Assembly (NCBI RefSeq): GCF_025833875.1
Contig: NZ_JAOYOD010000001.1
Coordinates: forward strand, 4,988,501-5,052,500
Direction of reading: 5' to 3'
Length of the DNA: 64,000 nucleotides
DNA from: Reichenbachiella ulvae
GTDB taxonomy: Bacteria; Bacteroidota; Bacteroidia; Cytophagales; Cyclobacteriaceae
Positions 44,212 to 54,154 of the stretch are shown one piece after another. The notes beneath the pieces are model-generated. The model searched no databases. It saw nothing but the letters and a program-made list of their open reading frames with translations, and was not told the DNA's origin. Both the position numbers and the translations under genes were made by a program. Every line of letters begins with the position of its first letter. Positions within the stretch are counted from its first letter, which is position 1.

Positions 44212-46491
44212 TTACTTCAATTCAAAATTTGATTTTTTATCACCAACACTTACACTAAACTCCCCTGCTTCTACTGTTTTTTCACTGGCTGCATTGATGA
44301 AGCTTAGGTCATCAGCAGTGAGTGTAAAGGACACATTTTTACTTTCACCCGCTTCCAGGGAAATCTTAGTGAACTTTTTGAGTTTTTTGTAGCTAGGAGT
44401 AACCGAGGCGTAGAGATCAGATACAAAAAGATCAACTGCTACTTTACCAGCACGATCACCTGTATTGCTTACTTCTACAGTTACCTTTATCTCATCACTC
44501 TTGGTGTAAGATTTTTTATCCAATTGAATTTCTCCAAATGTGAAAGTGGTATAGCTCAGACCATGTCCAAATTTCCATTGAGGATTGTATCCGCCTCCTC
44601 CATAAGAGTCTGGAATGAACTCAGTTACTTCCTCTGTATGTTTGCGATCATACAGTACTACATCACCTGAGTATCTTGGATATGAAAAAGGCAAAACTCC
44701 TGAAGGGTTCACATCTCCATACAATATCTGCATAGTGGCTTCAGCTCCTTGACTGGCAGGACGATAGAGATTTACAATGGCATCAGCACCATCTACGATC
44801 TTTGAGATGACACGCGGTCTGCCTTGTGCAAGTAGCAGTACAACTGGCTTGCCTGTGCTGTAGGCCGCTTTTGCCAACATGATTTGATTGTCATTCAAAT
44901 TCAAATCATGAATTCCTCCTGGAGATTCAGCGTAGGACTTTTCACCGATTGCCAAAATAATGACTCTAGCTTTGGCTGCATTCTGCTTCAAAAAGGCAAT
45001 ATCTGTGTTGCTCGGGTCTTCGAAATCATTGGTAGAATTGGAAATCACATTAGCTGCTCCAATTCTATTTTCTAAAGCCTGCTTGATTGTAATCGTACTT
45101 TCTGGAAATTGATTCTCGTCGCTTCCTTGCCAGGTGTAAGACCATGATCCATGAAGAGCTCCTTTGCTATTAGCAGCAGGTCCCATCAACAATACCTTTC
45201 CGCCTTCTTTGAGAGGTAAGGTTTTGTCATCATTTTTCAGCAAGGTAATAGATTCTAACGCTGCATTAAGCGCTACTTCTTTGTAAGCATCCTTGCCAAA
45301 AAGAGCAATGGCTTCTTCTTCCGGGTAAGCATTTTCAAAAAGACCCAGGTCGAATTTAAGCTTTACGATTCTGTAGACCGCTTCGTCGATGCGACTCATG
45401 GGTACTTCGCCATCATTGACCAATTCAACTAGCAAGTCGAAGAAGCTATAATCTACCGGTACCATGCTCATGTCTACTCCAGCGTTTACGGCTATCTTCA
45501 CCGCTTCTTTAGGAGTAGCTGCTATTCTGTGTCTGCTATGTAGACGAATGATGTCTTCCCAGTCTGATACAGCCAGTCCTTCAAAACCCAACTCACCTCT
45601 CAGGATGTCGGTCAGGTAGTATTTGCTACCATGAACTGGGATGCCGTTGATTTCGCCAGAATTGATCATAACAGTACTACTTCCAGCCAATGTTGCTGCC
45701 TCGAATGGAGGTAGGAAGATTTCTCTCAGTTGAGTGTCAGGTATGTAAGCCGGAGTACGGTCTTTTCCGCTCAGTGGTACTGAGTAACCCAAATAGTGTT
45801 TCATACATGAAGCCACGGCTGATATTTGATCCAAACCATCTTCTTCATAGCCTCTGATTGCTTCAAAGCCTAATACAGAAGAAAGCACGGTGGCTTCCCC
45901 ATACATTTCTTCATATCTAGCCCATAGCGGTTGTCTGGCAATCCCAAGAGCCGGATCGAAATTCCATCGGATTCCTGAGGCGCGAGTTTCTGCTGCAGTG
46001 ATTTTGGCGGAGGCTTTTACCAGTGCTGGATTTCTGGTCGCACCCATTCCTATGTTGTGAGGAAATAGCGTAGAACCCTTGGTATATGTAGTTCCGTGTA
46101 TGGCATCAATTCCATATAAAATAGGGATTTGAAGTTCCGTCTCTTTCGTAGCAATGTCCTGAATGGTCGTCAGTAAATCATGCCATTCTTCCAATGAAAG
46201 CGGAACACCATTTACGTTGAGGATAGATCCTACCTTTTTGTTGATAATGGCATTTTTCAACTCTTCGATATTGAGTTGATTGTCTTTCATGAGCATGCTC
46301 AAAGTGATCTGAGTCATCTGCCCCACTTTGTCCTCAACAGACATTTTTTTGAGGAGCTCTACCACTCGCTCATCTTTCGCTGATGATGAAGCTGTCTCGC
46401 TAGTCGGTGAACTAGGAGTTTCGCATCCTATCAAACAGAATAATGAAATCGCTAATAATGCCGCGATATTCTTTGTATATTTTGAAATCAT
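44212..46491 (-). CDS. Glycoside hydrolase family 3 lipoprotein
   Basis: A 759-residue GH3 enzyme, probably a beta-glucosidase or exo-beta-glucanase. Lipoprotein signal with LFCLIGC. The N-terminal barrel carries the nucleophile Asp310 in GLAVSDWEDI and conserved ASCMKHYLGYS and AAETRASGIRWNFDPALGIAR. Domain 2 (GKVLLMGPAANSKGALHGSWSYTWQG) is followed by AIGEKSYAESPGGIHDLNL, where the acid/base glutamate is expected, and the fibronectin-III-like end (VSNTGDRAGKVAVDLFVSD). It is divergent from the hybrid regulator, and so likely part of its regulon. Confidence 0.93.
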   Translation of the reverse strand: MISKYTKNIAALLAISLFCLIGCETPSSPTSETASSSAKDERVVELLKKMSVEDKVGQMTQITLSMLMKDNQLNIEELKNAIINKKVGSILNVNGVPLSLEEWHDLLTTIQDIATKETELQIPILYGIDAIHGTTYTKGSTLFPHNIGMGATRNPALVKASAKITAAETRASGIRWNFDPALGIARQPLWARYEEMYGEATVLSSVLGFEAIRGYEEDGLDQISAVASCMKHYLGYSVPLSGKDRTPAYIPDTQLREIFLPPFEAATLAGSSTVMINSGEINGIPVHGSKYYLTDILRGELGFEGLAVSDWEDIIRLHSRHRIAATPKEAVKIAVNAGVDMSMVPVDYSFFDLLVELVNDGEVPMSRIDEAVYRIVKLKFDLGLFENAYPEEEAIALFGKDAYKEVALNAALESITLLKNDDKTLPLKEGGKVLLMGPAANSKGALHGSWSYTWQGSDENQFPESTITIKQALENRIGAANVISNSTNDFEDPSNTDIAFLKQNAAKARVIILAIGEKSYAESPGGIHDLNLNDNQIMLAKAAYSTGKPVVLLLAQGRPRVISKIVDGADAIVNLYRPASQGAEATMQILYGDVNPSGVLPFSYPRYSGDVVLYDRKHTEEVTEFIPDSYGGGGYNPQWKFGHGLSYTTFTFGEIQLDKKSYTKSDEIKVTVEVSNTGDRAGKVAVDLFVSDLYASVTPSYKKLKKFTKISLEAGESKNVSFTLTADDLSFINAASEKTVEAGEFSVSVGDKKSNFELK

Positions 46492-46645
46492 TTTTTGTGA
46501 ACTACATTAATAAAAATATGTGTCACAAAGATGCTGGAGGCTAAATCCTGAGTAGAGAGGTATATATACCAAACAACATAGGTGATTTGTTCAGCCCCTT
46601 CGCACTAAGGAATATTTTGAAAATATTTACGGTAAAGAATGTATT

Positions 46646-49600
46646 ATGAAAGCAGCGAGGATATTTTTTCTTTTCTATTGGTGTATTGCTCCGTCTATAA
46701 ATGCCCAGCAGAGTGTTTCGGATTATCAGTTCGTTTCTATCCAACAGGAACTGTCTCAAAACACGGTGACCGCATTGGCTCAGGATGAAAATGACCTGCT
46801 ATGGATCGGTACACGAAGTGGACTCAATCGCTATGATGGGATCAACATGAAAACCTTCATGTTCAATGGAGAAGACAGCTTGTCTATTTGCAGCAATTAT
46901 ATAAGGAGTTTATACCTGACCCAAAATCAAAAACTCATCATTGGTACATTGGCAAGAGGGTACTGTGTGTACGACGAGAGGTCCGAAACATTCACCAAGC
47001 TACCTTCTAAGAAAGAACCGCTAGAACTAGCGACATCAACCATCAATACCTTCTACGAAGATGAAGAAGGGAATATATGGATGGGTACAGAACATAGAGG
47101 AGTATTCATGTGGAAGAAGAAGGAACAGGTCTTTGTTCAATATCGCCATAATGAAAATGACGCCTGGGGAATTTCCTCAAACAAAGTAACTGGCATAGTA
47201 GGGGATGATCGAGGCAATTTATGGATTTCTACCTGGGGCGGGGGACTGAATCTTTTTGATAACAATACGAAGCGCTTTATTCATTTTATGAAGGATGGAG
47301 ACAATGGCCCTCAGTCCAATATCATCCGGTGCTTTGCCAAAGGAAATGATGGTACCCTGTGGTTAGGTACGGATCGAGGCGTGGATAAAGTCACCTACAA
47401 TAGATCGGGTAAATATGAATTTGAACATCTGCCTATTAAGAGTAATAGAGGAGAGGACCCTTTTGTTTTGACTATACTAGAAGACAGCCAGGATCGACTA
47501 TGGATAGGTAGTGAAAATCATGGAGCCTGTGTAGTCGATTTAGAAACGGGTGATCATCACTGGTATGCCAGTCAGTCCAAAAGTGAATACAGCATCAAAA
47601 ACAATTCTATATGGGCGCTGATGGAAGATTCTCAGGGTATCATTTGGGTGGGTACTTTTAATAAGGGACTCTATAAATTGGATGAAGGAAATTGGAAGTT
47701 TCCGGTATACAAGCACAACCCTTATGATGAGCAATCCTTGACGCATAATGCTGTCAGCTCTTTTTATGAAGACGATCAAGGAAATGTTTGGATCGCCACA
47801 GATGGTGGAGGAGTCGATTATTGGGATAGGAAAAAGGATACCTTCAAACACTATCGAAAAGAGAGTAATCCGAATATGGTGGATGAAGTGCTGAGTGTGA
47901 TGATAGATCGAAACGAATCGGTATGGATTGGGAATTGGCAAGGCGGAGCTTTGGTTAAGAAAAAGGGGCAAAAGGACTTTGTGCCCTTTCAGATGGAACA
48001 CAATTTTGATTTACAGAGAGACCGTGAAAATGTATTTGCAATCAAGGAGGATTCTCAAGGGCGCATCTGGTTTGCGGTTTTTAGGGGAGGGTTGTTGTAC
48101 TATGATCCTGCGAGTGATGTTTTTCAAAGCTATGCTCATGACGAATATGATTCAAGCTCTATCAGTTCTAATGATGTTCGACATGTATTCGAGGATAGTA
48201 AAGGTCGATTTTGGATTGGTACCGAAGGGGCTGGTCTCAATGTTTTGACTGATCCTTCACGAGGTAAATTCAAGCGATTCTATTATAATCAGGATGACAG
48301 TACGACCTTAAGTAACAACACGGTTCAATGTGTGATAGAGGATCCGAAGGGTAGGATCTGGGTAGGCAGTTCTGGAGGTTTGAATCTTTATGATGAAACG
48401 AATCAAACCTTTGTCCATTATGGCGAAGAAAACGGTTTTGCAGATGAGGTCATACACTCGATGCAGATCGATGAAAATAACAATCTTTGGATTAGCACCA
48501 ATAAAGGGATCGTTCGATTTGATCCAGAGACCAGGAAGGTTAGGAATTTTGATCTAAATGATGGTCTTCAGGCCATGGAATTTTTTAAGCATTCTAGTTT
48601 TAAACTGTCCGATGGTCAGATGTTATTTGGTGGAGTTGATGGGTTCAACGTGATAGAGCCTGGTCAGGTGTCTGACGATTTTGATGAACCACAGGTTTAC
48701 CTTGTGGACTTTAGACTATCTAACCGGTCGGTTAAGAAAATTGATGATATTCAATATTCTGGTGAGTTGATGATCGATGCTCAGGTAGAATTGAACTACA
48801 ATCAAAATGATTTCAATTTTGAATTTGCTCAGATCAACTTTAATCAATCGCAAAAAAATCAATATGCTTATCGATTAAAAAATTATGATAAGGGATGGCA
48901 AGAATCTGGAAGCAGACGTGAGGCTTACTATACGAATGTTCCTCCTGGTAATTACGTTTTTGAGGTGAAAGCAACCAATAATGGTGGAGAATGGAGTACG
49001 AAGCATGCATCATTGGCCATTACTATTCGTCCGCCATGGTATGCTACGATTTGGGCCTACCTACTCTATGGATTGTTGGTTATGGGGATTCTTTATTATG
49101 CCTTTCAGACTGTTTTGAATAGGGAAAGACTCCAAACCAAACTGGTGCTGGAGCATATGGAATTGTCCAAGATGCAAGAATTGGATCAGATGAAGTCCAG
49201 CTTTTTTGCCAATATCTCCCATGAGTTTAGATCTCCTCTGACCCTAATTCTGGGGCCACTGAAAGCCATGATTGAAAACGGGGATTTTAATAGTACCAGA
49301 GAGCAGGTCGCCATGATGCTCCGCAATGCTGAAAACCTTTTGAATCTAATCAATCAGCTATTGGAGTTGTCTAAGCTAGAGTCTGGAAAGATGAGACTAG
49401 AACTAGTAACCATGAATGTCAATGAGTTTCTGAAACCAATCATCCATTCCTTTTCATCCATGGCCAATAGAAACAATATGGCATTTAAGGTGGTTATGCC
49501 CTCTAAACCTGTAGAATTGTCTTTTGATAGGGATAAGTTGGAGAAAATAGCAGTTAACCTGCTTTCCAATGCCTTTAAGTATACCAATGATTTTGGAAAG

Positions 49601-50779
49601 ATAGAGGTAGCGCTTCATGACTTTCCTGACAAGGTGATTTTAGAGGTGAAAGATGACGGGATTGGAATTCCAGATGAGGAACAGGACTTTATTTTCAATC
49701 GTTATTATAGAGTTCGGGACAATAAAAAGAAAAAAAGCAAAGGTACCGGTATTGGGCTTTCCTTGACTAAGGAGTTGGTTGAGCTACACCATGGTCATAT
49801 AGAATTTACTAGTCGTGAAAATGAAGGGACCAGTTTTGAGGTGCACCTTTTCAAAGGAAAGGCTCATTTTGATGAGGAAGATTTTGAGCATCAAGAGCAG
49901 ACAGCTGTCATGGTGAGTCGAGAAAACCAAGGGGTGTACGAACTGGAGGAATCGGTGATTCAGTCTTCTTCTTCCAATGAGTCCTTGGAAGAAGAAGAGG
50001 ATAAAAAACTACCTCTTATATTAGTGGTAGAGGATAATCTTGATATTCGAACCTACATCAAAGGGATCTTGAATTCAGAATACCGGGTTATTCAGGCTGA
50101 AGATGGGGTACAAGGAATAGAGACAGCTAAAGAACAGATTCCGGATTTGATCATTACTGACGTGATGATGCCTGGTAAGGATGGCTTTGAGTTGTGCAAA
50201 AGCATCAAGTCGGATGTGAAGACCAGTCACATTCCGGTAATTCTATTAACAGCCAAGGCCTCCAATGACAGTGCCTTGGATGGATTCGAGTTAGGAGCAG
50301 ATTATTATATTACCAAGCCCTTCAATCCCAAACTGCTGAGTCTTAGAGTAAGGAATGCACTCAATACCAGAGATCAAATCCGTGGGCAGCTCAATAACAA
50401 TACGCTGAATATAGAACCTAAGAATGTAAAAATTGCTTCGCGCGATGAAGAGTTCATCACAAAAGCCGTTTCTATCATTGAAGAGAATATTTCTAATTCG
50501 GAATTTTATGTAGACGATCTGGGCAAAGAGCTAGGGATGAGTCGCATGCAGCTATATAGAAAACTCAAAGGTCTGATTGGGCAGTCAGCCAATGAATTCA
50601 TCAGAACCATTCGACTCAAAAGAGCAGCGCAACTCATCAAGCAAGGAGAACTGAATATTTCTGAGATTACCTATCAAGTAGGATTCAATGATTTGCAGTA
50701 TTTCAGGGATTGTTTCAAGAAACAATATGGGATGAATCCTTCTGAATATTCGCAAGGGGTAACTGAAAAAACCTTATAA
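46646..50779 (+). CDS. Hybrid two-component system sensor-regulator (HTCS)
   Basis: A 1377-residue one-protein sensor and regulator. Signal peptide, then two beta-propellers made of Reg_prop repeats (DENDLLWIGTRSGLNRYDG and about twelve relatives) and a Y_Y_Y immunoglobulin-like domain (YAYRLKNYDKGWQESG) in the periplasm. A membrane helix lies near 797-823. The cytoplasm has the kinase with His858 in FFANISHEFRSPLTLILG, the HATPase, a receiver with Asp about 1170 in LIITDVMMPG, and an AraC-type DNA-binding domain at the C-terminus (ISEITYQVGFNDLQYFRDCFKKQYGMNPSEYS). Such proteins bind a glycan product and switch on the neighbouring SusCD locus. Confidence 0.97.
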   Translation: MKAARIFFLFYWCIAPSINAQQSVSDYQFVSIQQELSQNTVTALAQDENDLLWIGTRSGLNRYDGINMKTFMFNGEDSLSICSNYIRSLYLTQNQKLIIGTLARGYCVYDERSETFTKLPSKKEPLELATSTINTFYEDEEGNIWMGTEHRGVFMWKKKEQVFVQYRHNENDAWGISSNKVTGIVGDDRGNLWISTWGGGLNLFDNNTKRFIHFMKDGDNGPQSNIIRCFAKGNDGTLWLGTDRGVDKVTYNRSGKYEFEHLPIKSNRGEDPFVLTILEDSQDRLWIGSENHGACVVDLETGDHHWYASQSKSEYSIKNNSIWALMEDSQGIIWVGTFNKGLYKLDEGNWKFPVYKHNPYDEQSLTHNAVSSFYEDDQGNVWIATDGGGVDYWDRKKDTFKHYRKESNPNMVDEVLSVMIDRNESVWIGNWQGGALVKKKGQKDFVPFQMEHNFDLQRDRENVFAIKEDSQGRIWFAVFRGGLLYYDPASDVFQSYAHDEYDSSSISSNDVRHVFEDSKGRFWIGTEGAGLNVLTDPSRGKFKRFYYNQDDSTTLSNNTVQCVIEDPKGRIWVGSSGGLNLYDETNQTFVHYGEENGFADEVIHSMQIDENNNLWISTNKGIVRFDPETRKVRNFDLNDGLQAMEFFKHSSFKLSDGQMLFGGVDGFNVIEPGQVSDDFDEPQVYLVDFRLSNRSVKKIDDIQYSGELMIDAQVELNYNQNDFNFEFAQINFNQSQKNQYAYRLKNYDKGWQESGSRREAYYTNVPPGNYVFEVKATNNGGEWSTKHASLAITIRPPWYATIWAYLLYGLLVMGILYYAFQTVLNRERLQTKLVLEHMELSKMQELDQMKSSFFANISHEFRSPLTLILGPLKAMIENGDFNSTREQVAMMLRNAENLLNLINQLLELSKLESGKMRLELVTMNVNEFLKPIIHSFSSMANRNNMAFKVVMPSKPVELSFDRDKLEKIAVNLLSNAFKYTNDFGKIEVALHDFPDKVILEVKDDGIGIPDEEQDFIFNRYYRVRDNKKKKSKGTGIGLSLTKELVELHHGHIEFTSRENEGTSFEVHLFKGKAHFDEEDFEHQEQTAVMVSRENQGVYELEESVIQSSSSNESLEEEEDKKLPLILVVEDNLDIRTYIKGILNSEYRVIQAEDGVQGIETAKEQIPDLIITDVMMPGKDGFELCKSIKSDVKTSHIPVILLTAKASNDSALDGFELGADYYITKPFNPKLLSLRVRNALNTRDQIRGQLNNNTLNIEPKNVKIASRDEEFITKAVSIIEENISNSEFYVDDLGKELGMSRMQLYRKLKGLIGQSANEFIRTIRLKRAAQLIKQGELNISEITYQVGFNDLQYFRDCFKKQYGMNPSEYSQGVTEKTL

Positions 50780-50926
50780 AATCCTTAAATAGAGTGATTT
50801 AAGCAGGGTGTGAAACAATTACCCCATCCCTTTGTGATAAATCCCGTGTGCTAATCCATGATTTAAAAAGGAAGTTTGGAATACGATTATTACTAAATCT
50901 ATTTACTAATTTTTAAATCTATTAGC

Positions 50927-53900
50927 ATGATTAAACTTAGACAAACTAAGGTTAGGTTGCATGGCCTAATGAGAATGTCTCTGTTGCTACTGGCACTATC
51001 TGGGTATAGTGCCATGGCGCAGGACATAGCTATTAGTGGTAAGGTTACCTCCACTATGGGCGAAGAATTACCTGGGGTGAGTGTTCTTATTAAAGGAACC
51101 TCTCAAGGTACAGTTACAAACGCAGAGGGGAACTATTCCCTGAAAGCCAATTCAGCAGATGATATTTTGGTATTTTCTTTCATTGGGATGAAGGCCCAGG
51201 AAGCAGTTATCGGAGGCAGATCTGTGATTAACATTACCATGGAAGAAGATGTGGCATCACTAGAAGAGGTGATAGTGACAGGTTATTCTTCTGAATCAAA
51301 ACAAACCATTACTGGATCTGTTGATGCTTTAGATGCCGAGAAGGCCTTCTCTATTCCATCTACATCTGCAGCCGAAGGTTTCCAGGGACGTTTAACTGGT
51401 GTTACTGTTACTTCTGATGGTAGCCCGGGACAAGCTCCTATTGTAAGAGTACGTGGTATCGCAACTACGGGTAACAATGATCCATTGTATATCATCGATG
51501 GTTTCCAAACCAATGATCCGAACTTTCTTACAGATCTTAATACAAGTGATATAGAAAGTGTAACGGTATTGAAAGATGCAGCAGTGGCTTCTGTATATGG
51601 TGCCAGAGCTACCAATGGTGTAATTGTAATTAAGACCAGAAAGGGTTCTTATAACGCAGGCAAGCCAACCGTAACATTTGATATGTCTTATGGGGTTCAA
51701 ACTCCAATAGAGTTTCCCGACATGCTTAATTCTGAGCAACTAGGTGAAGTGTTCTGGCAAAGTATGGAAAATGATGGTTTGACCAGTGCGGATGATGCTT
51801 GGGGACATCCACAGTTCGGTGATGGTGATACTCCACAATTGTCTCAATTTATGGGTAAGCCTGGATTCGATTCCTCTCAGCCATATGATGCAGACAACAA
51901 CAGATTCGCAAGAACTAGCAATGGTACTGATTGGTTCGACGAGTTGTTCGATGATGCGAGATATCAGAATTACTATTTATCAGTGAATGGTGGAACCGAA
52001 TCTAGCAAATACATGATGTCCATGGGTTACATGGAGAGAGAAGGTATTTTGTTAGGGACAGGATATGACAGATACACTGGACGCGCCAATACCGAATTTG
52101 CTATAAACGATCGATTAAGAATTGGTCAGAATTTAAGTTTAGCATATTCTAATCAAGTGTTGCAGCCAGGTATGAATGGGGATGACAGTCCTATTGCATT
52201 GGCTTACAGAGCCAGTCCATTGATGCCTGTCTATGATGAAGGTGGAAATTTTGCTGGAACATTTGCAAGTTCAGCTGGGTTGGGTAATGCGCAAAACCCA
52301 GTGGCTGTAATGACTAGAGCAAAAGATAACGACAATGCAAATCTTAGAGTTTATGGTGATGCTTTTATAGAAGTGGAACCAATCGATGGGTTAGTATTAA
52401 AATCTAACATCGGGGTAAATTACAGAACAGGGGTTGGAAATATCTACACAGCCTTGAATCCTGAGCATAGTGAAGCCATTACTAGCAATATGTTGTCGAC
52501 AGGTAAATTTGTAAGTTCTGGATATGTTTGGTCGAATTACCTTTCTTATGATAAGAAATTTGGTAACCATACAGTCTCTTTCTTTGGAGGTGTAGAGGCT
52601 ATCAAAAATTCATTTGAGATCTCAGTTATTCAGCAAACTAACTTCTTGCTTGGTGATGATGTAGTGGACTTCCGATTGATTGGTGCTGGAACAGGTCCTA
52701 TCAGTGCACCTCAAGGTTCTAATTCGAGTACAAGCTCTTCTTTGTTCTCGTATTTTGGTAAGTTGAGTTATAATTTCTCCAATAAGTATCTACTTTCAGC
52801 AACTCTGAGACGAGACGAAACATCTAGGTTTTTAGAAGGAAACAATACTGGGGTATTTCCTGCATTCAGTTTGGGTTGGGTGTTGAGTGAAGAAGCTTTT
52901 ATTCCTGATTTTATTGCGAATTTAAAAGTAAGAGGGTCTTATGGACAGATGGGTAATCAATCTTTACCGACTGCCAATCCTGTTAGTAATATAAGTGTTC
53001 TGAATGATGAATACGCATTTTATAATTTTGGTGGGGCTAACACACCAGGTGCTATTCTTCAAAACCCTGGTAACCCTAACTTGACTTGGGAGACTTCAGT
53101 GCAGCAAAACTTAGGTTTGGATGTCGCCGTGCTGGGTGGAGATGTTGAGTTCACTTTTGATTATTTTGACATTGTCAGTCAGGATAATATAATAGCTCCT
53201 CCTACTGTTACCACAGGACCTTATGCACCGACTAATCCTTATTTCAACTTGGGTGAAATAAGTAACAAGGGTATTGATCTGGCACTTTCTTATGCGAATA
53301 ATTCTAGTAGCTCAGAGTTGAAATATCAAGTGGGTCTAAAAGTGTCTCGTTATCGAAATGAAATATTGAAAACAGATGAGCAGGACAATTCATTGGTTGG
53401 CGGTAATATCAGAGGCATCACTTTTACCAATTCTGAAGTAGGGGGGCCTATTTCTTCTTTCTACGGTAGAGAGGTAGTAGGGATTTTCCGATCTGAGGCC
53501 GAAGTAGCTGCTGCGCCGGATCATGGTTTTGCCACGGATGCCGATGGAGTGGGTAGATTCCAATATGCAGATTTGGATGGCAATGGTTCAATTGATGATA
53601 TGGATAGAAAATCCTTAGGTAGCCCTAACCCAGATTTTACCTATGGGTTTAACCTTGATATTCAATACAAAGGCTTTGATTTAGCCTTGTTCATTAATGG
53701 GTCTAAAGGCAATGAAATTTATAACTACACCAAAGCTTTGACAGATTTCCCAACATTTTACAATGGTAACAGAAGTGGAAGGGTATTGGATGCATTCCAT
53801 CCGACAGATAACCCAGGTGGTTCGGTTCCTGCCTTGAGCCAAAGTGTTCAAAATAATGAAACACAGCCAAGTAGTTATTATGTAGAGGATGGCTCTTTTA

Positions 53901-54136
53901 TGAGATTGAAAAACTTGCAGATTGGTTATTCTCTTCCAGAAGATATCATCTCTACAGTAGGGATGTCGAGAGCAAGAATTTACCTACAAGCTTCTAATTT
54001 GTTTACCATCACTGATTACAGTGGATTGGATCCAGAAATTGGAAGGTTCAATAACAATGATATTGATACAGGTATTGATTTCGGTAGCTACCCTACTTCT
54101 CAGACTTATCTTATAGGCTTAAGTGTTGATTTTTAA
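50927..54136 (+). CDS. SusC/RagA-family TonB-linked outer membrane protein
   Basis: A 1069-residue SusC-type porin for glycan import. Signal peptide ends in SAMAQ; then a carboxypeptidase-regulatory-like domain (ISGKVTSTMGEELPGVSVLIKGTSQGTVTNAEGNYSL), the TonB-box-like LEEVIVTGYSS, a plug with RIRG-type APIVRVRGIATTGNNDPLYIIDGF, and a beta-barrel that ends in an aromatic residue (SVDF). It pairs with the SusD that follows at 18 bases. The substrate seems a beta-glucan-type sugar, judged from the neighbouring GH3 genes only. Confidence 0.97.
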   Translation: MIKLRQTKVRLHGLMRMSLLLLALSGYSAMAQDIAISGKVTSTMGEELPGVSVLIKGTSQGTVTNAEGNYSLKANSADDILVFSFIGMKAQEAVIGGRSVINITMEEDVASLEEVIVTGYSSESKQTITGSVDALDAEKAFSIPSTSAAEGFQGRLTGVTVTSDGSPGQAPIVRVRGIATTGNNDPLYIIDGFQTNDPNFLTDLNTSDIESVTVLKDAAVASVYGARATNGVIVIKTRKGSYNAGKPTVTFDMSYGVQTPIEFPDMLNSEQLGEVFWQSMENDGLTSADDAWGHPQFGDGDTPQLSQFMGKPGFDSSQPYDADNNRFARTSNGTDWFDELFDDARYQNYYLSVNGGTESSKYMMSMGYMEREGILLGTGYDRYTGRANTEFAINDRLRIGQNLSLAYSNQVLQPGMNGDDSPIALAYRASPLMPVYDEGGNFAGTFASSAGLGNAQNPVAVMTRAKDNDNANLRVYGDAFIEVEPIDGLVLKSNIGVNYRTGVGNIYTALNPEHSEAITSNMLSTGKFVSSGYVWSNYLSYDKKFGNHTVSFFGGVEAIKNSFEISVIQQTNFLLGDDVVDFRLIGAGTGPISAPQGSNSSTSSSLFSYFGKLSYNFSNKYLLSATLRRDETSRFLEGNNTGVFPAFSLGWVLSEEAFIPDFIANLKVRGSYGQMGNQSLPTANPVSNISVLNDEYAFYNFGGANTPGAILQNPGNPNLTWETSVQQNLGLDVAVLGGDVEFTFDYFDIVSQDNIIAPPTVTTGPYAPTNPYFNLGEISNKGIDLALSYANNSSSSELKYQVGLKVSRYRNEILKTDEQDNSLVGGNIRGITFTNSEVGGPISSFYGREVVGIFRSEAEVAAAPDHGFATDADGVGRFQYADLDGNGSIDDMDRKSLGSPNPDFTYGFNLDIQYKGFDLALFINGSKGNEIYNYTKALTDFPTFYNGNRSGRVLDAFHPTDNPGGSVPALSQSVQNNETQPSSYYVEDGSFMRLKNLQIGYSLPEDIISTVGMSRARIYLQASNLFTITDYSGLDPEIGRFNNNDIDTGIDFGSYPTSQTYLIGLSVDF

Positions 54137-54154
54137 TCTTAAAGAACTAAAGAA